DNA of 64,000 bases. Source: Siphonodentalium dalli. Taxonomy: Eukaryota; Mollusca; Scaphopoda; Gadilida; Siphonodentaliidae. Location of the stretch: NCBI GenBank assembly GCA_032622095.1, contig CP136066.1, forward strand, positions 111,309,319 to 111,373,318. Direction: 5' to 3'. The translations under genes and the position numbers were made by a program. How positions within the stretch are numbered: the first letter of the stretch is position 1; the number at the start of each line of letters is the position of its first letter. This document shows positions 1 to 50,798 of the stretch, one piece after another. Under the pieces are notes generated by a model. That model was not told the origin of the DNA. It ran no database searches and worked only from the letters and a program-made list of their open reading frames with translations.

Positions 1-924
1 TTTTGTTGATTACTGTGAAAGCACCAGCTCAAATGTGTAGCTTTACTTCTGGGCGATTTAATTTTCATACACCATTGTTATACCGATCCACCTGACATAT
101 GGCCGTCGATCTGACTGTCCATTAATTCGTTCTATTTCGTTTCTGTGACAACGTCAGTTCTATCGAATTAAATTACATTACATTTGATATATATGGGTAG
201 ATTACGACACATCAAGTGTTCGACTACGTCTTTAGAACGTCGTGTTACCAAAAGGTGGGGCTATTTTAGTAATTTGGGATAAATTTTCATTTCCGGATGA
301 AAATTGAGTTAATGTTTAATAATAGTGGAACGAAACTTGATATGCAGATTTGCAATCAAAAAATACAGGTCAACTTCAAGCAGTGTTAGGATCTGGATTT
401 ATCCAATGTTTTTGCCTGAGTTGTTTGCTTTTTTAACTTCGATATTTTAATTGTATTGGTTTTACGGATGATAATTCCAACTGTAATGGTATCTATCTGA
501 TATGGATTTAAAACACGCCATCGGGCGTATTAAGCCGCATTATATCGTGTCTGGCATGCAGTGCTCTTATTTGCAAAACTATGCTATGACTAACTGTTTC
601 GTGGGCTCCACCTTATAGATATAGATGTCAGTCAAATTTAACCTTGTCATGCGTCGTATCATTAATATGTGTCGGGTCGAGTTATGTGGGAGAGGGCCCG
701 CGAAGTGTCGGTATAACAAATACATTCGTATAAACAGACAACTGACTCACAGTCACGATCTCATGTAAATGTCACCTAGAAACTTATTAGTTACGCAAAG
801 GGAATGTTGCTACTATCGTGTTGTATCGGCCGTAAAGATGCTCTGTCTGATTTGACACCATACAACAACCATATATATTCTATATATATACATGTAAATA
901 ATCAGATCCTACCCATGAACACAT
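1..924. other. No gene or named repeat recognised
   Basis: A+T-rich sequence downstream of the carboxypeptidase gene. No open frame with recognisable content, no RNA gene and no clear inverted repeat seen. Confidence 0.5.
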
Positions 925-1215
925 TAAAGGGATACTGTACTCAAATGTTGTTGTTGGTGTCTAGAGTATCTGAGTTGTAGAATAAGATAACCAGATTTCC
1001 ATTATTTTAAAGTCTGTTGAGTACGAAGTAATGGTACGGATGGCAGATTAGCCGGAATGCGAAAATACAAAGTATGCGAGTAATTTATATACAGTTTTCC
1101 AGCAAATGCATCAAATAAATGTTATGTGTGCCACGCGGTGCCCAATCCACTATCCGTCAATTAATTTGATTACGTCTTGTACACGGAAATTCGTAATTTA
1201 ATTATGACTCCAGCC
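925..1215 (+). mobile_element. MITE-like repeat family C, copy 1
   Basis: Begins AAAGGGATACTGTACTCAAA and ends near CCAGCCATAAATTAAAT. The same sequence is present inverted at 24332-23615, where it is interrupted by another repeat. Two dispersed copies support an interspersed element; no coding capacity. Confidence 0.6.
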
Positions 1216-2771
1216 ATAAATTAAATGTATATAAAATATATCGCATATAATGGGGGGGGGACTGGACTTTCATGTCGACTTATATCAAATAATGTATACC
1301 TAAGGGAACAGACGGATATCTCGTATATCGTTGCCAGTAAAGAAAACGCTCTAATAGCTACGACAGTGAACCAATTCAAGAGCTAATATGTTTACTGAAA
1401 TATCTCATGTATATATATAGTGTATATAAGTTTTGTGTATGTTCCACCTTAAATGGTGGCTTTACGCATTAAACAATTCAAACAATTCAATTCACCTATA
1501 CGTCACATATTTGTGGCCCATATATCAACCAATGCACGTTATCCCGTATTTCTATACACACCTCTTATAGAGTTGGTGTTTCTCTTTCGGGTCACAATTA
1601 CAACAACAACAACAACAACATAATTTATATAAAACCCTATTTCAAGACCACAAATACCGTTTTCTCTGAATAAAAGACAGACAAAACTGAAGATTTGGTA
1701 TGTTATTTGTCTGTAAAGGCAAAATAAAGTTGTTTATTCCTGATCTAGCCCATCATAATATCTTAATCGAAATTACATTTTGCCTTGTTGGAAATGTTTT
1801 ATTCGCGCAATAATTAAAATGACAACAAAGCATCATTAATAATTAAAAGAAGTTAGGTAGTGAATTCTAACTGATAGAGTTCTCCCTCTTGCTACGCTCC
1901 GAGAATTTCCGCGACCCGCCTCAAGTATTTTTTCTTAAAAATATTCAGTGATGTGGTAGTCAGGGCACTTTGTGTGAATTTAACGCCCACCGCCACAATG
2001 CCGTATTCTACACTAAAACACACCGCCACTTCGTTCATTTCTTATATTTATATAGCCACATTGCTGTTTTCCACATTGTTCTCATAATATTGACCGGGGT
2101 GTTTCTTATTTCTGAAATCTGTGTCGAGTTCGGAGATAAATCCGCGGAGCACTACATGTTATATATATTAGCCCAACATTAGTTTTATTGCTATTCGCGA
2201 ACAATCGGTCATCCATGTGTTTTTGTCACGTGATACCAGTTCGTTTTTGGTGTTTATTCTGGGTATGTGAAAATTTTGACCAATCGGCGAATAAGATTTG
2301 GTGCGAAATACACCAGATCTGTAATTTATGATCAAAAGTATAAAGATATACTATTCGAATTGTCATCAACCGTTGGCGTTTATCACAATTTAAAGTATGT
2401 AAAGTGATATCGATTACGATCAAGATGTTACGACAAAGATGATTTAGTTAATGAACATTTACTGGGTATATTACATGCATTATATCGAAATAAAACTCCT
2501 GTCACCACCATCCGACATCAAAATGGTATTCCATTCAGGGGAGAATAGAATAGACACTGTTATTGGCCAATAGCTCCACCTATTCATATGAAATAAAGAA
2601 AGCCCTTTACTCTACACATTTCAAGAGGCCATTAACGTATGCCAGTAAAGGGCCACTAGTACATACCAGCAGTGGGCCATTAGCATATACCAGTAAAGGA
2701 CCAGTAGTATAATATGTCATAGATATGTCAGCAAAGAGCCGTTATTAAATGTCCAACAGACTACCATTACC
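1216..2771. other. Non-coding stretch with simple repeats
   Basis: Holds a poly-G run near 1252-1260 and a short (CAA)n at about 1602-1620. Several weak short reading frames have no recognisable content. No gene supported. Confidence 0.45.
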
Positions 2772-3277
2772 ACCCCTGGTCAAGTGGTCCTGCAAATGTG
2801 ATATGATGCTGGTGGGTCCTGCTGAATTGCTATGATGCTGTTAGGGCAAACTGATACTGTTAAGAAAAAGTACCGTTATTTTTTAAGTTGTCATTTTTGT
2901 GGTGTTTTGCTAATCGGAGGGATTTGAGAAAAAGCCTGTGTCTGTATGAAACATTCAAGAACATATATATTTTTGAAAAATTTAATAATGGCTGCGCTGG
3001 TGTTTGCAAAACGACATGAATAGCCAAATTGATTCGAGTCGATTTTCAACAACTAATACAGTTAGTATTACAACTATTTCGCAAAATATATGTTTCTCGA
3101 ATATTTGATACAAATAATGGCTTTTCCTTGATTATTCTAAAACCACAAAAATGACAACTTTAGAAAAAATAACGGTACTTTTTCTTAACAGCATCAGTTT
3201 GTCCTAACAGCATCATTGCAATTCAGCAGGACCCAACCTCATCATAGCACATTTGCAGTACCACTTGGTCTGGGGTG
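2772..3277. mobile_element. Long-TIR MITE, family A, copy 1
   Basis: The left end (CCCTGGTCAAGTGGTCCTGC) and right end (its near reverse complement, ending CACTTGGTCTGGGG) frame about 500 bp with imperfect inverted arms, including the shared block AGAAAAAGTACCGTTATTTT and its complement. Related copies are at 6910-7415, 30195-30320 (one end) and 37276-37756. Non-coding. Confidence 0.7.
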
Positions 3278-4636
3278 ATTACTGGGCCTTTAAATGCTTG
3301 CAATTAATAAATGTGCAGCTTATTTAAAAACATTTATCAAAATGGGGCATTTATAAGATCTTCACGTGCACTTAAAGCGACCAAAGCGCTCACAGTGTGT
3401 AAATATTCACAAAATATAAAAGTATGTAAAACAACCAATAGCCACTGGCAAGTTTGCACGGTATGGTTTGCAGGCATTTTGTCGTAGAAAACGATATGGT
3501 GCCAGAATATGAGCGGAAACAAGCAAAAAGATGCATCTGTACCACATCTAACTACTAGCGAACTAAAATCTCTGTAGTTCCACCTTCAGCGATGCTACCG
3601 GAATTTGCCTGTAAACAGCATGCAATTATCTCGCAAGAGTAAATCATACAGGTATTTGAAGGCAAATTACAGTAGCACCGTTAAAAGTGGAACTACATAA
3701 ATTTTACTTCTCGTGTCGTTAGCTTTGGTAAAGATACATGTTATAATTATGTGCATGTTTCCGTTCATATTCTGGCACCATGTGGTTTTCTATGATGAAA
3801 TGCCCGCAAAAACATACCATGCAAACTTGCCAGCGTATGAACGTACCCAAAGAAGGACATGGATAAATAGATATAGCAACTTTGTTCTTATATATTCATT
3901 ATTGTCAGTTATCCAATAACGAACTATATTTGCGCAAGGATAAATTTCGCGAGAATGTATTTATTGCGTGTTGGAAACCATTGTTATGTTTTATAAAATT
4001 AGACAAATAAATATGTTTAAACTACAGTGATTTGTCAGCAGACATCGCTAAACATGCAGTAAGTGCATATTTTAGTCTGAATAAGATTTTCATAATTTTT
4101 TCAAATGTTTACCGTTAAGTTTTGAATAAACGTTGGTATCCTCTATATTGGATTCGTTGGACTTTTTTCGGTAATTCCACTTCAGCAGTACTATTTATAT
4201 AACAATTGATTTGACATGCGAAATCTCAGTATTGGAGAGTTATCAATAATGAAAATAAGAACTAAGTCAATCTATTTTTAATGTACTTGTTGTTGAGAGT
4301 TGTTTTTATAGACTTTAGTGTTATTTCTCATGAACTTCGAAGGACTTTAGTCCCCTTTAATACAAATCCTGACTGTACAATCTAGGTAGACAGCAGAAGA
4401 GCGTTGGCAGCCATACATGGCACTTTACTGACCCTTTGATGATGGCATGCCATGAACATTTGTCGTTAACTTTTCTTTTTACTATTTATTTTGTAGGCAG
4501 CCTACAAATAATGTTTGTGAATTATTTATAGCATATATTCAGTTTTCTTAGAAAATTGAAAACCATCAAAGCCCCATTAAAGGTGGCGGCAATTGGCCAT
4601 CGGTGGTCCATTCACGGCATGTTTATATATTAGGTA
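3278..4636. other. No gene recognised; inner partial duplication
   Basis: Two related segments, about 3340-3560 and 3600-3830, share GCATGTTTCCG/ATATTCTGGCACCAT and flanking text in opposite orientation, so this is probably another decayed foldback element. No coding signal. Confidence 0.4.
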
Positions 4637-4836
4637 TGGCCACTGCTATACAGAACTAACAATTCGTCAGCTAGGTTAAATTGTGTTCTTCACTGTAAAA
4701 TGCTTTTATTTTTTAATGAAGTCTTGAACCCATATGGATATCTGCTATACAGAACTAACAATTCGTCAGCTAGGTTAAATTGTGTTCTTCATTGTAAAAC
4801 GCTTTTATTTCTAATGAAGTCTTGAACCCATAGATA
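4637..4836 (+). repeat. Tandem duplication of about 100 bp
   Basis: The block starting CTGCTATACAGAACTAACAA occurs at about 4644 and again at about 4742, with a few differences (including a loss inside a T run). Non-coding. Confidence 0.8.
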
Positions 4837-5814
4837 TGAACATACCAACTCCAAAAGCAGATTATATGTATGACATTCTTCTTACTTTTATGTGAAAGTA
4901 TCACATGTAATGATTTTTATCATACGAGCCCACGGGATAATTGACACAGACAAACATGTAAATTCGATATGATCAGTTTATATATATAAACGCCTCGGGT
5001 CCTGATTTTAATGAACTCGACTTTTCAGTCTCTATAAAAATCTAGAGCCTGTGTGCTATACTGAAATCACTTCAGTCACAAACATTTGTAAATTGGCCTG
5101 GGAAAAACATTTTAAAAGCTATAATTGTAAGCTTACCTCACACAGACCTCGCTAATATATAGTATGATAATACTTGGCATATCTGTCGATGAAACGTCTC
5201 GTGGTATTGTTAAATTGTTCAGAGAAACTGGTAACTTATTTTGGTCAAGCAGATTAGAGAGATAGAGCGCTAACATTACACGTTTTAGAAGTTATCAAAC
5301 CAGTTTTGACATTCAAATAATTTTGCTCCAAATGAAAGCAACATTTTCTTGTTGTATTCAGCATATTGGGCATAAAATTGCATATGTAGACAAAAAGCAG
5401 AAATCTGTGGTTGAAAATTGATATTCGGAAGTGCCTGACCCGTCCATCTAACAAGTGAAATATGTAGATAGTACAGTTACCAGACCTACGCGAGGTGTGG
5501 CAACATTTCTTGTGTGGAAATAATGAATAAGTAATAAGCTGATCATATCGTCTGGCTATACGTAGAGATGTTTCGTAAACTCGCGGTTATAGCAGTTACG
5601 ATTACAAGAATACTGCACATTCTAACTGTAACCGCGGAGCCCTAATCGATATGTTTTCATTTTTTTTCGGTTTATACCAAAACCTTTTAAATATACAGCC
5701 ACGCAGTCAATTAGGTTTGTTATATCAAAGAACCATCACATTCGAAACATGCCGACAAATATCACGAAAATCTCATTGTGCACGATCAGCCACGGGTTGT
5801 CTAGTTTAATAATC
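4837..5814. other. No gene recognised
   Basis: A+T-rich, with short frames only. Nothing supported. Confidence 0.4.
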
Positions 5815-5817
5815 TTA

Positions 5818-6480
5818 AGGTCAATCCACACCGGACACGAGCGCGCGATTATAACGGCCATTTTTTGTCGTCCGTAGCAGTTCAAACCAGCGGGATAATT
5901 GGGTCGCTGTCAAATAGGATATTTATACGCGCGTATTCCTCCTATTTGAAGGTGACTCGTTCATTCGTCGTCGCGATAACAAAGGTGGTGGATGACTTTA
6001 ACGACATGCTGATAACTGAAGTGCAAGGATAAATGGGAAGAGAAAATGCATGGAAAGAGCTCGACGCAATAACAGGATCGTCTGGTTAAGTTGTGGTTCC
6101 AACCATTCCAAGCTTGTGAGGTCACTTTGCCCTCAATTTGCACCCCCCCCCCGATAAAAAAAAAAAAAAAACTGGAATTTTAGAATGAAATACAATTAAA
6201 TGCAATTGTTATGAGAATTTAGGAAGATCGTGCACCATTCCACTTGACATACTATATTTGACAATTAAATGAGTTTTAAAAACTCTTACATGTATACATG
6301 TTTAGCAAATTCTGATTAAAATTCCCATATACATTGTAATTGTGACCTGCCTGTAAATGATGCACTCAAATGATTATCTACCCAAACCATCGTGCGCGAC
6401 GAAGCGATATAGACGCTTTCGGTGTGAATATAAAAATCGGCCGTAAAAATCGGGCGCTCGCGCCCGGTGTGGATTGACCC
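5818..6480. mobile_element. PIF/Harbinger-like MITE with TTA target duplication
   Basis: Ends AGGTCAATCCACACCGG and its complement CCGGTGTGGATTGACCC; the inverted similarity continues through GCGCGCGAT and the ACGGCCATTTTT/AATCGGCCGT block. TTA flanks both ends (5815-5817 and 6481-6483). A 3-bp TTA duplication is typical of PIF/Harbinger. It contains a poly-C/poly-A run near 6144-6170. It lies 164 bp past the carboxypeptidase stop codon, so it may contribute to the 3' UTR. Confidence 0.7.
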
Positions 6481-6644
6481 TTAGTCGTCGTCGTCATTTT
6501 AGCGAAACGAAGTTTAGGTCCGACGTAAATTGTACGACGACGGATGGCTAAATATAGTCGTAACTGCTAATCGAAAGACTGCGAAGCATCTCTATTTTCG
6601 AACAAATAACGCTCTCCAGAGACCGAGAAGACTGAGCATGCTGT

Positions 6645-45189
<38,545 letters not shown>

Positions 45190-45600
45190 GACTGATAAAA
45201 GACCTTTCCAACCAGATCCAACAATGAAATTAATTTTCAGCAAACAACGATTTTATTCCCCACTCAAGAAGGTTGTGGGTTATCATAAACGGGTATGATG
45301 ACATGTTGACATTCAGAATCATAACTCACAATACGAAGTTTACAAATACCTATGACAATCGAATTGGAATTTATTTCACCTAAGGCCAGGGTGTCTTATT
45401 CCGAGCAGGCGGTCTAGATAATGTATCGAATTTAATTACATTTCTGTGATATATTGTCATATCTTTGACAGAGGTCATGCCCGTTCGTGATATGATGTGC
45501 CATCCATATAACAAAATGGCCAGTGGATATATTTGTTAGGAGTGAAGATTTTGCTAGCTTCGCAGTCGATCGTGCAAGGCTTGCTGATCTTTATTCGTGT

Positions 45601-45881
45601 TTAACCCTTTACCCAACAGAACAGCCCTGTGCCAATGCATTCTCTTATATATGCGAGTCGACCATAGGTCGCCTCGCATATATAAGAGAATGCATTGGCC
45701 TAACAATTTTTACAATTTTAATAATTTTTTCTTGTATTCTTTAACAATTTTATAATTTCACCCACAAAGAGCCCCAGACAAACATGAGCAGACGACACTC
45801 TTCTAGGTGCTTCTATATATGTGTGGGGCTGTTGAAGCTTTATTTGGGCGTTTTTGGCCGTTTTGTTGGGTAAAGGGTTAA
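45601..45881. mobile_element. TTAA-flanked MITE (piggyBac-like ends), copy 2
   Basis: TTAACCCTTTACCCAACAGA at the left, TGTTGGGTAAAGGGTTAA at the right. Only one 68-bp hairpin (about 45630-45699) is present; the second half is different from copy 1. Located about 0.4 kb upstream of the carboxypeptidase start codon. Confidence 0.8.
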
Positions 45882-46164
45882 CAACCATGCAGTTATTCAA
45901 GAATAGAAAAGAGCACCGCCATGGTTGCATAATACGCCCGTTGGCTTTTTTTCTTTTCAAATTGCATTTCAGAATGATTCAATATTATTTTAGTTATCAG
46001 ACGAAAACGAATACTAGAGGTCAGATTCCATGGAATCAGATATACTTCCATGGTATCCCATCCCATCCCATGTGAATGTTATGCGTATATGTGTGTTCCT
46101 CTTTATGCGAATGCATATTGGTGCCTTATGATCCGATGGTGCACTTGCATTGTCGTTTCTAAAT

Positions 46165-46792
46165 CTCATATATATTTTGAAGACCTCTGTCTGTCTGTTT
46201 GTCTGTCTGTCTGTTTGTCATTAATACAAATCTACGATTCTCGACCGATCGGGACGAAACTTGGTACGTGTGTGTAGTTTGACCAGGCGGTGGACGTTGT
46301 CGTATTGGCGAGCCCGTTTGGCGCCCTCTTCGCGCATGCGCAGACGAGATCTCGGAAACGGGTGGAGCTATCGACTTGAAATTTGCTATGTGAATGTATC
46401 TTGCCCCGGATACGAATTTTATCGGGTCGCCGAGCCCGTGCGACGCCAGTTTCGCGCATGCGCAGACGAGATCTCGGAAACTGTTGGAGCTATCGACTTG
46501 AAATTTGGTATGTGAATGCATCTTGCCCCGGATACGAATTTTATCGGGTCGCCGAGTCCGTGCGACGCCAGCTTCGCGCATGCGCAGACCAGATCTCGGA
46601 AACGGGTGGAGCTATCGACTTGAAATTTGGTATGTGAATGTATCTTGCTCCGGGTACGAATTTTATCGGGTCGCCGAGCCCGTGCGACGCCAACTTCGCG
46701 CATGCGCAGACGAGATCTCGGAAACGGGTGGAGCTATCGACTTGAAATTTTGTTTTTTAATAGCCCGGACAACGTCGGGCTCATCGGCTAGT
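46165..46792 (-). mobile_element. Pearl-like element, subfamily 1, copy 3
   Basis: The reverse of 7991-8627: tail CTCATATATATTTTGAAGAC, (CTGT)n, monomers with GAGCTATCGACTTGAAATTT, and leader end CGGGCTCATCGGCTAGT. Frames with repeated Arg-rich text are by-products of the monomers. Confidence 0.7.
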
Positions 46793-47092
46793 CTCATATA
46801 TATTTTGAAGACCTCTGTCTGTCTGTCTGTTTGTCTGTTTGTCATTTATACAAATCTACGATTCTCGACCGATCGGGACGAAACTTGGTACGTGTGTGTA
46901 GTTTGACCAGGCGGTGGACGTTGTCGTATTGGCGAGTCCGTGCGGCGCCCGGTTCGCGCATGCGCAGACGAGATCTCGGAAACGGGTGGAGCTATCGACT
47001 TGAAATTTGGTTTTTGAATAGCACTGGATAGAGCTATCGACTTGAAATTTGGTTTTTGAATAGCCCGGACAACGTCGGGCTCATCGGCTAGT
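46793..47092 (-). mobile_element. Pearl-like element, subfamily 1, short copy 4
   Basis: Begins with the tail CTCATATATATTTTGAAGAC directly after the leader of copy 3 and ends in the same leader at 47092. It has only one full monomer plus a duplicated leader-proximal piece. Confidence 0.7.
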
Positions 47093-47494
47093 TTAATATA
47101 TATTTTGGGACTTCTGTCTGTCTGTTTGTTTGTCTGTTAGCTATGACCGGGAAAACTGCTGGACGGATTTTGACAAAATTTGATAAATATGGGTACTTTT
47201 ATTCAGGGAGTGTTTTGGACGGGTCAAATCGTGACCCCCGACTTGACCTTGGCCTTCAAAAGGGTCAATCCAAGATCAAATCGGGCAAAACAGACTGATT
47301 TCAACGAAATTTGATACCTAGGGATACTTTTGTCCGGGGAGTCTTTTGTGTGGGTCAAATTGTGGCCCCGACCTAACATTGACCTTCGAAATGGTCAGTT
47401 CAAGGTCAAATCGGGTAAAACGAACGGATTTCGACAAAATTTGATACCTAGGGAAACTTTTGTCCGGGGAGTGTTTTGGACAGGTTAAATCGAG
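47093..47494 (-). mobile_element. Pearl-like element, subfamily 2, truncated
   Basis: Tail TTAATATATATTTTGGGACT and (CTGT)n abut copy 4; monomers carry TTTGTCCGGGGAGTGTTTTG. The leader is missing, and a satellite follows. Confidence 0.6.
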
Positions 47495-47504
47495 ACAATA
47501 GTTT

Positions 47505-48320
47505 ACTTTTATAGTAGAACGGACATACCTATATAGTATATCGGTGAGCATGTTCATGAATTTGCCTTGTTTCTTGACAAGTCCGTTTGAATTTGGGTCA
47601 TGAAGAGAGGGTTTGAATTTGCGTAATATATATCACCCGTAACAACTTTATACGCTACCAGGGTTAAACCGTCCAATCTAAATCTTTAAAAAGCGTACTA
47701 ATCTTGCGTTTAGACACTACTTATCACATCCACTCGTCGAAAAGTTTTTATCTCAATATCTGATTTTCGGAGTAATTTTCCCCATTTGATCTTCGGTGGA
47801 ATTTGCCAAATTTGAACCCACCCGACACAAACACTCCCTTGAGCAGGTTGCGTTTATAGTAGAGCGGTCACATTTTGTAGGCATACCAACAGTATACCGG
47901 CTTACATGCTCCTGTGTGAAACTCGCTCATACATTAGCCCGTTTGGATATGGGGCTAAAAATAGGCTAGTGATAGACTACATAAGTATACATATTTATGT
48001 TATATAGTGTTGTCCCGAGTAAACCGTTCCATCTGAAAATTAGAAAATCGCCCCCTAGATACGCGTGAACACTAGCCATCAGATGTACTCGTCAAAAAAC
48101 ATTATCTCGATGTTTGAATTTTTCCCCCTTTGCAATTTTCGTGGAATTTTCCTAAAGTCTCAACCCACCCTAACACGCATTCTCCGTTGGGCATGTTACA
48201 TTTATAGTATAGCCGTCAAACTTCTGGGACGTACATACAGTATATCAACGTACCTGCTACGACATTATCGTGCTCTTTAATCAGCCGGTTTGGATTTGGC
48301 GGGGAAAATAGTTGCAATAA
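47505..48320 (+). repeat. Satellite with period of about 340 bp
   Basis: TTTATAGTAGAACGG recurs at about 47510, 47852 and 48190 with the same following text (ACATACA-GTATA-C-G...CATG/TACTGCT, and CCGTTTGGAT). Two full units and part of a third, well diverged. Confidence 0.65.
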
Positions 48321-48779
48321 CGCGAAAAGTCCTTGGTAAAAACATGTTTAAGCGGTATATTCGAGTCCGAATCTCTCGTCCAATTCGGAATATGCTATAA
48401 CAAATTTAGAGCTCTGCACTTTTTATTAAAAAAAAAAAAACAAAAAAAAAAACACTTGGTTTATTCATCCTGGCGTGTAGTGTGTCCCTATTTATGGGCG
48501 GTAACTCTTCAGTGAAAGCGCGGACACAAGTTGTTATGCCCGTGGGCAGTAGTGCATATCGAGATGTGCATACGGTCTAATTTTCGATGCTCTGCTTCTT
48601 ATAATTTCCGAGATATTAAAATGACATTTTTTTCAAATAAATGGAGATAACTCCTCGGTGAAAGCGCGGACAAAATCGTTATGGACCATAGGCATATAAC
48701 TCATGTACCCCAACCTACCTACCAAGTTTTAGTGTCCTACTTCTTGTACTTTTTCGGGTAATAGTGATTACAAAAGTGT

Positions 48780-49310
48780 CAAGTATAATAATAATAATAA
48801 TGAAAAATAATCGCAAAAGGGCCATAACTCCGCCAAGAAACATTGGGCGGAAATCCGGATACCATTATATCTAGTAAACCTTCGATGCCTACATTCGCTA
48901 GAGATTTCGCGTTCCTACTGCAATCAGTTTCTGAGTATTTCGAAATAAACGGAAAACGACCTCAGCAGAAAAACAATATACTTCCTTGGTTACACCATGG
49001 AAGTATAATAACATATCAGAGTCAGAAACGGACCCTAATTCCGATGAGAAGAATTTATACAAATCCCAGATTTAAGCACAGCTTGTATGTTGAGTCAATT
49101 CATCAAATCATGGTGATCAACCAAAGCCGAATTTCAAAGTCGAAACAGGTGCTGGCAAAAATGGGTGGACAGAACCCAAAATAGAACTTGGCCCGTAAAC
49201 CTGCATATTAAATTTCATATTCTATTTAGTTGACATTAACTAATGCTATAATACAGAATCCAAGAAAGCCCGAAATTCAAAGTCGAAAAAGGGGAATATA
49301 TTGCTTAGTT
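48780..49310 (+). repeat. Tandem-monomer element, family D, copy 3
   Basis: AAAGGGCCATAACTCCGCCA, ACGGACCCTAATTCCGATG and CAAAGTCGAAACAGG recur at intervals typical of family D. Also (AAT)n near 48787. Confidence 0.4.
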
Positions 49311-49688
49311 ACTATCTGTTCCTTGATAATTTTTGTTTTGTTTTTTAATTCTTTATTGACAATATATACATGGACATATTCATATATTTAAAATACAGCA
49401 TAATGACAATAACAAAAATAATGTTCTGGTATTTTCGGGAGGGGGGACTTTCGCTCGCAACTCACACACGCCTTACACACGTTCAAATTCGAAGACACCT
49501 CATGCGTGTTTTTGATTACACAGATTATGTTTATGACTGGAATGTCATCAGAAATCGTTTTGTATGCTTTTAAATATACATGTAATTTATAGTCTCCGAT
49601 ATGATAAAACAAAAATGCCTCTATCCGTGCCCGGTATTTATATGGCGTTAATTCGACCAACCATCAGCAAGTGAAAAAACGAACATAA

Positions 49689-50798
49689 TCACAAATAGTT
49701 ATTTGTCCTCAAAGTACTTGACGGGGCAAGGTATATCTCACACCATTCAAATTCGAAGTCGTTAAGGATATATCTCTTTAGTGCTATATATTTCTCTAAC
49801 CGGTATCTCTCATCAAGTTCACGTAGAAATGATTTCAGTGATAAGGTATCGGGGTCAAATTTGGTTTTGTATATGTAATATTTAAGCAATGTCAGAAATA
49901 AATTTTTGACACTGAAATTTTGCTGGCGGGGAGGGCCGAAAATTATATTGCTACGAGTGATAGAGATGTCCAGCTTGTGTTCATCCAGCCATTTTTGTGT
50001 GTCATTTGTGAATAGTTTTACGGCGGAGCATTCATAGAATATGTGGGTAATGTTCTCAGGTAAATTACACCGGTTACAGTAATCGTCTACAGATATTTTC
50101 ATAAGAAATAGCAATCTTTTGGTTCCCAAAATACGTGTATTTCTCCGATATTGAAATCATTGTAATCTAGAATCTCGCAGACAATTGAATGGCGATGATA
50201 ATATATGAGACCATGAACTTGTGGTTGTATTAGGTCCCATATCTCTTTTCCATTTTGATACACACAGTGGGAATTGACCATTGTCTGAGATAAGGAGGTT
50301 GTAAAATTCCTTACATCCATGTTTACTTTCTGTTAGCAGGTGAATATTGTTTGGGATAAAGGGGGTCTCAGTGCTAGTGAGATCTTTTTTCGTCTGTTTT
50401 GATAAAATGCGGAGCTGCGTGTTGACACTTTGCAATGTCAAGAAAGTGGTGGGTATGTCAAATTTGACGGTGAAACTTTCGAGTGTGTGCAGTTTATTTC
50501 CTGGTGTGATAAGATCGTTTATAAATAAGATGCCATTTTCCTTCCACTCGCTACTATTTCTTGCGTCTTTATTCATTCGGAGTTCATCGTGGTTCCAAAC
50601 AGTCTGAGTCGCTAGGGGTGAGTTATCGTTTGGCATATTTTTCAAGCAACTCTTCCAAGCCATAAGAACGTCGCTCAGAAAGGGTTCCCAGTTTTTGATA
50701 GAACAGTGTTGATGTATTTTGAGCCATAAGTCGCTAGTAAGGGATCTGAAATTTCTCGAGGTGTTATGTTCAACCATGGGGTTGACTTCGTGATACAT
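49689..50798 (-). pseudogene. LINE C-terminal region in two frames
   Basis: 50798-50157 (MVEHNTSRNFRSLTSDLWLK onwards) and 50129-49689, the latter with CNRCNLPENITHIFYECSAV, the C-x2-C-x-H-x4-C zinc knuckle at the LINE C-terminus. The two pieces are joined by at least one frameshift. Confidence 0.75.

Noticed and set aside
45190-45243. Upstream extension of carboxypeptidase exon 1 from a TTG codon
   Set aside because: Nuclear genes start at ATG; the ATG at 45189 directly begins a good signal peptide.
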